A stretch of DNA of 58,993 nucleotides from positions 1 to 58,993 of the IMG/VR virus record IMGVR_UViG_3300025276_000003; one strand, 5' to 3'. A model generated the notes under the pieces. That model was given only the letters and a program-made list of their open reading frames with translations, did no database searches and had not been told where the DNA came from. Positions 58,048 through 58,993 of the stretch are shown here, piece by piece. The position numbers and the translations under genes were made by a program. The DNA comes from a virus. Position 1 is the first letter of the stretch. Every line of letters starts with the position of its first letter.

Positions 58048-58993
58048 ATGTTATTTGAAACAGTAGCACAATTAAAACTTGCTACACTTACCGCAGGGCA
58101 GCTAGTATCCACTAAAGGGTACTACGCTTCCGGTGACGGAGGTGCAGCAGATTACATAGTGGCAGCTACTCAAGCTGTAGACGGATATGGAGACCATGCG
58201 TTAGCGGGCAGTACAGTCGCTTTATTACAGGAGGGATCTTTGGCAGACGTTAAACAGTACGGTGCTAAAGGTGATGGAACAGCAGATGACCTACCTTCCC
58301 TTCTAGCTGCTTGTGCTGTAGGTAAAGCACTGTACTTTGGCGGTGTAGCAAACAACTACCGTATCACGGATTCCATTGCAGTCACGCTAACAGCAGACTT
58401 GCACTGGGTAGCAGATGGGGCAACCATAACAGTAGACTCAGGCGCATCAATACGGCGGGCTGTAGATGTAACGGGTGCTGGCTTTGATGTAAACATCCAA
58501 GGTAAGCTAACAATTGATTGTGACAGGAAAGCATTTACTGGTGTATACATCTACAACAACACTTCCTTTGCCGATGTAAATATCAGCCAACTCTATGTAA
58601 GAGATTGCTTCAGAGCCTCCACAACCTTTTCAGGAGGAGATGGTATTTGGGTTAGGGGTGCTTGGGATAAAGTGGCGTTAATTGATGTAGATATACGTAA
58701 CGTCACTATGGCAACAGGGGCAGGGGTATTTGGTTCGCAAGGTGTTTCTGGTATTACCGTATCGTCAGCTGGAATAGGTCTTGCGCCGCAGCGAGTAAAC
58801 ATTACACGAGTACATATTGATGGAGTGTATTCAGAAGATGCTACATACCAAGCTGACCAAGATGGCATCCGAATCTTCACCGAGGAAGATATAGTAGGGG
58901 ATCCAAAGTTATTTGAAGGGAGCTTCCTTATTAGTGGTGGTGCCATTAACAATTGCGGTGGTAGAAGCATTAAGTCACAGATGGAACACGGTG
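58048..58993 (+). CDS. Tailspike 3, 5' part (second copy, cut by window end)
   Basis: The first 946 bases of the gene described at 2623-4158, including the whole adaptor and the first part of the beta-helix. AAGGA before the ATG. Confidence 0.85.
   Translation, partial: MLFETVAQLKLATLTAGQLVSTKGYYASGDGGAADYIVAATQAVDGYGDHALAGSTVALLQEGSLADVKQYGAKGDGTADDLPSLLAACAVGKALYFGGVANNYRITDSIAVTLTADLHWVADGATITVDSGASIRRAVDVTGAGFDVNIQGKLTIDCDRKAFTGVYIYNNTSFADVNISQLYVRDCFRASTTFSGGDGIWVRGAWDKVALIDVDIRNVTMATGAGVFGSQGVSGITVSSAGIGLAPQRVNITRVHIDGVYSEDATYQADQDGIRIFTEEDIVGDPKLFEGSFLISGGAINNCGGRSIKSQMEHG

Larger units (their letters stand above)
55426..58993. repeat. Terminal direct repeat, right copy
   Basis: Exact repeat of 1-3568 by inspection. 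Features in it are the same molecules as those at the left end. Confidence 0.95.

Noticed and set aside
1-58993. Prophage or temperate lifestyle
   Set aside because: No integrase, excisionase, repressor, partition or attachment site was seen anywhere.

Overview
The window is a complete genome map, plus overlap, of a virulent tailed bacteriophage with a contractile tail (myovirus morphology). Evidence for the tail type is the run of sheath (37174-38652), tube (38669-39166), frameshifted tail chaperone, tape measure, LamB-independent baseplate hub/spike/wedge genes and several fibre/tailspike genes. No integrase, repressor or other lysogeny gene is visible. The first 3,568 bases are repeated exactly as the last 3,568 (1-3568 = 55426-58993), so the unit is about 55,425 bp and is circular, circularly permuted or terminally redundant. 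A Gram-negative host is likely (lipobox protein, T4-type lysozyme, polysaccharide-directed tailspikes), but the host genus cannot be read from the sequence. Nearly all genes lie on the + strand.

Layout. 1-5428: end of the late region, with beta-helix tailspikes, an S74-chaperone fibre and a small companion, closed by paired hairpins. 5429-5755: AT-rich leader. 5756-8277: a predicted early unit with an ADP-ribosyltransferase-like protein and a divergent single-subunit RNA polymerase (RNAP-1). 8278-9179: a 900-bp region without genes that holds three copies of a 23-bp promoter-like repeat, 21-bp tandem iterons and a T7-like promoter core. 9180-14901: many very small genes, an SprT-type metalloprotease, a lipoprotein, a Dda-like helicase, holin and lysozyme. 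14901-26318: primase, family A DNA polymerase, dNTP diphosphohydrolase-like protein, class II ribonucleotide reductase, gp2.5-like SSB, T7 gp6-like 5' exonuclease, endonuclease VII, DEDD exonuclease, and a second, more canonical T7-type RNA polymerase (RNAP-2). 26319-26440: a hairpin-rich spacer with a TATAGGG core. 26441-36246: packaging and head genes. 36251-54155: neck, tail and baseplate. 54204-58993: tailspikes again.

How it fits together (inference). Host RNA polymerase would express the ART-like protein and RNAP-1. RNAP-1 would read the replication/lysis block, which ends in RNAP-2. RNAP-2 lies directly before the packaging/structural block and could serve it. Having two complete single-subunit RNA polymerases in one contractile-tailed phage is one of the two main observations. 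The other is a tape measure protein that carries a YqaJ/lambda-exonuclease-like PD-(D/E)XK nuclease domain with all expected motifs. Further points of interest are a programmed -1 frameshift (T TTT TTC) in the tail chaperone, a collagen-like/SGNH-esterase/lectin-like fibre gene placed among the head genes, and three tandem tailspikes that share an N-terminal adaptor.
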